NCBI GenBank assembly: GCA_026874595.1
Contig: CM049313.1
Location: 65,476,159 to 65,540,158 of the forward strand
DNA: 64,000 nucleotides
Direction of reading: 5' to 3'
Source of the DNA: Sipunculus nudus
Taxonomy: Eukaryota; Annelida; Sipuncula; Golfingiida; Sipunculidae
The position numbers were made by a program, and so were the translations under genes. The notes beneath the pieces were generated by a model. That model was given only the letters and a program-made list of their open reading frames with translations, searched no databases and had not been told where the DNA came from. Of this stretch, positions 62,961 through 64,000 are shown in pieces; the stretch's first letter is position 1, and every line of letters begins with the position of its first letter.

Positions 62961-64000
62961 TGGCCACTGGTCATCAGTGACTGGCAAATGTAGAACCAGT
63001 AACCTTATAGCTCTATTATCATGGCTATTTTAGTTTAATCTCTCCAGGGGTTGAGAAAACCTTCAAGAATGAACAGGCTCTAAACTTTAACCAGGAAGGC
63101 AACGTGTGAATTCGGATGTTACTTACATCATTGGTTATATAAGACTACAAACCTTTACTTTTACCTTTCTCCGTTCAAGTTGCCTTCACAATTGTGGAAT
63201 GATGAAAGAGCCCTTCAGTTGGTTTGGTTGTGGGCTGATTGGCCAATCAGATGCTAGTTAACTGATTTCTAGCCAGTGATGTTTTAACTCACATGTGAAT
63301 TGCAGCAGACTGTTTAAATGTGTGAGGTCACTTGTTAGATGTTGGATCTTCTGTTTGATGGACAGATGTTATCAATGTAACAATGCAGAGATATCTGATG
63401 GCACTGATATGCTTTGTATTGTGGCGTATAAGTGCATCTTTGAATTGTCTCAACCCAAATATATATTGTAATATATATATATTACATACCGAGGTAGTAT
63501 ATATTTTGTTGTACCTGTGTATATGTATCATTTTGTTTATGACAATCATTACATATTATATATTATATCAGTTGTTTAGATGCTTCAGCTCATGTTTCCT
63601 TAATCTTTGCTTCTATGCTATAAAAAGGCATTTTCCAAAACATATGGAAGATAGGTGCTCTATTAATAACTACATTAGCATTTGATCAAACCTTTAAAAT
63701 CAAAACTACAGAGATTGTTTATAAGTTCTCATGATGATTTAAAGAATAGGAACCTGCTTTAATTTTTCAATGGCTTCTTTAGCATTGAACATTATATTTA
63801 AATGTAAAATCAACCTCAGAACAAATTCAAAGGCTAGCTTTACCATAGGTCATTCCACCAACAGGTGCCCATTGAAATTTTGCAGTATCTCTCAAGTTTT
63901 GATATTTATTTTATGTTTGACAGTAAATTTGACAAGGGACAAAACTACAAATACAAATATGAGCTGAAAAGCTCTATGACTAGAACTCAATTTTATTTTA
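62961..64000. other. Unassigned right end
   Basis: AT-rich; short TATATA runs near 63465. No gene recognised. Confidence 0.4.

Overview
This is eukaryotic DNA: AT-rich, intron-dominated, packed with non-autonomous transposons, and without operons or ribosome-binding sites. The repeat types (nested Helentron-like elements, a pearl-like element built of ~180-bp units, hAT and pogo-like MITEs, tRNA-derived SINEs) and the two animal genes suggest a marine invertebrate, most likely a mollusc and perhaps a bivalve. The taxon is an inference from repeat style, not from a marker gene.

Two genes can be supported. (1) On the minus strand at the left are the first two coding exons of an ER-type cyclophilin B (PPIB), at 7817-7710 and 4874-4758. 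The rest of the gene lies beyond the left edge. Its upstream region (about 7925-7960) carries a near-perfect ER stress response element and a TGACGTGA site, as expected for an unfolded-protein-response target. (2) On the plus strand, nine coding exons spread over 41.8 kb (16052-57891) encode a complete 411-residue alpha-arrestin of the ARRDC2/ARRDC3/TXNIP group, with an arrestin N domain, an arrestin C domain and a tail with three PPxY motifs. All splice junctions are GT-AG and the phases are consistent. The intergenic space (about 7.9-15.8 kb) holds a 1.5-kb hAT element with a perfect 8-bp target duplication, long G/C homopolymers and mostly unassigned AT-rich sequence.

Intron 1 of the arrestin gene (16.1 kb) is dominated by one 12.3-kb nest. 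An old Helentron-like element (family I, 16424-28728) was invaded by a hAT element that itself contains a second hAT, by another family I copy, by a tandem array of tRNA-like units, by a family IV element and by a 2.6-kb family II element. An uninterrupted relative at 50538-53119 in intron 7 acts as the empty-site reference. It shows that families I and II insert between two T residues without a target duplication. Further family I copies lie in introns 2 and 7, and pearl-like copies in introns 1 and 7. In intron 6 a minisatellite runs directly into the exon 7 acceptor, and its units resemble that acceptor. Downstream of the arrestin stop codon are a putative 3' UTR, two small TA-flanked MITEs, (TA)n/(GT)n microsatellites and a decayed SINE.

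The two genes are unrelated in function: secretory-pathway protein folding, and ubiquitin-ligase-linked membrane-protein trafficking. No prokaryotic feature, CRISPR array, rRNA or canonical functional tRNA gene was seen.
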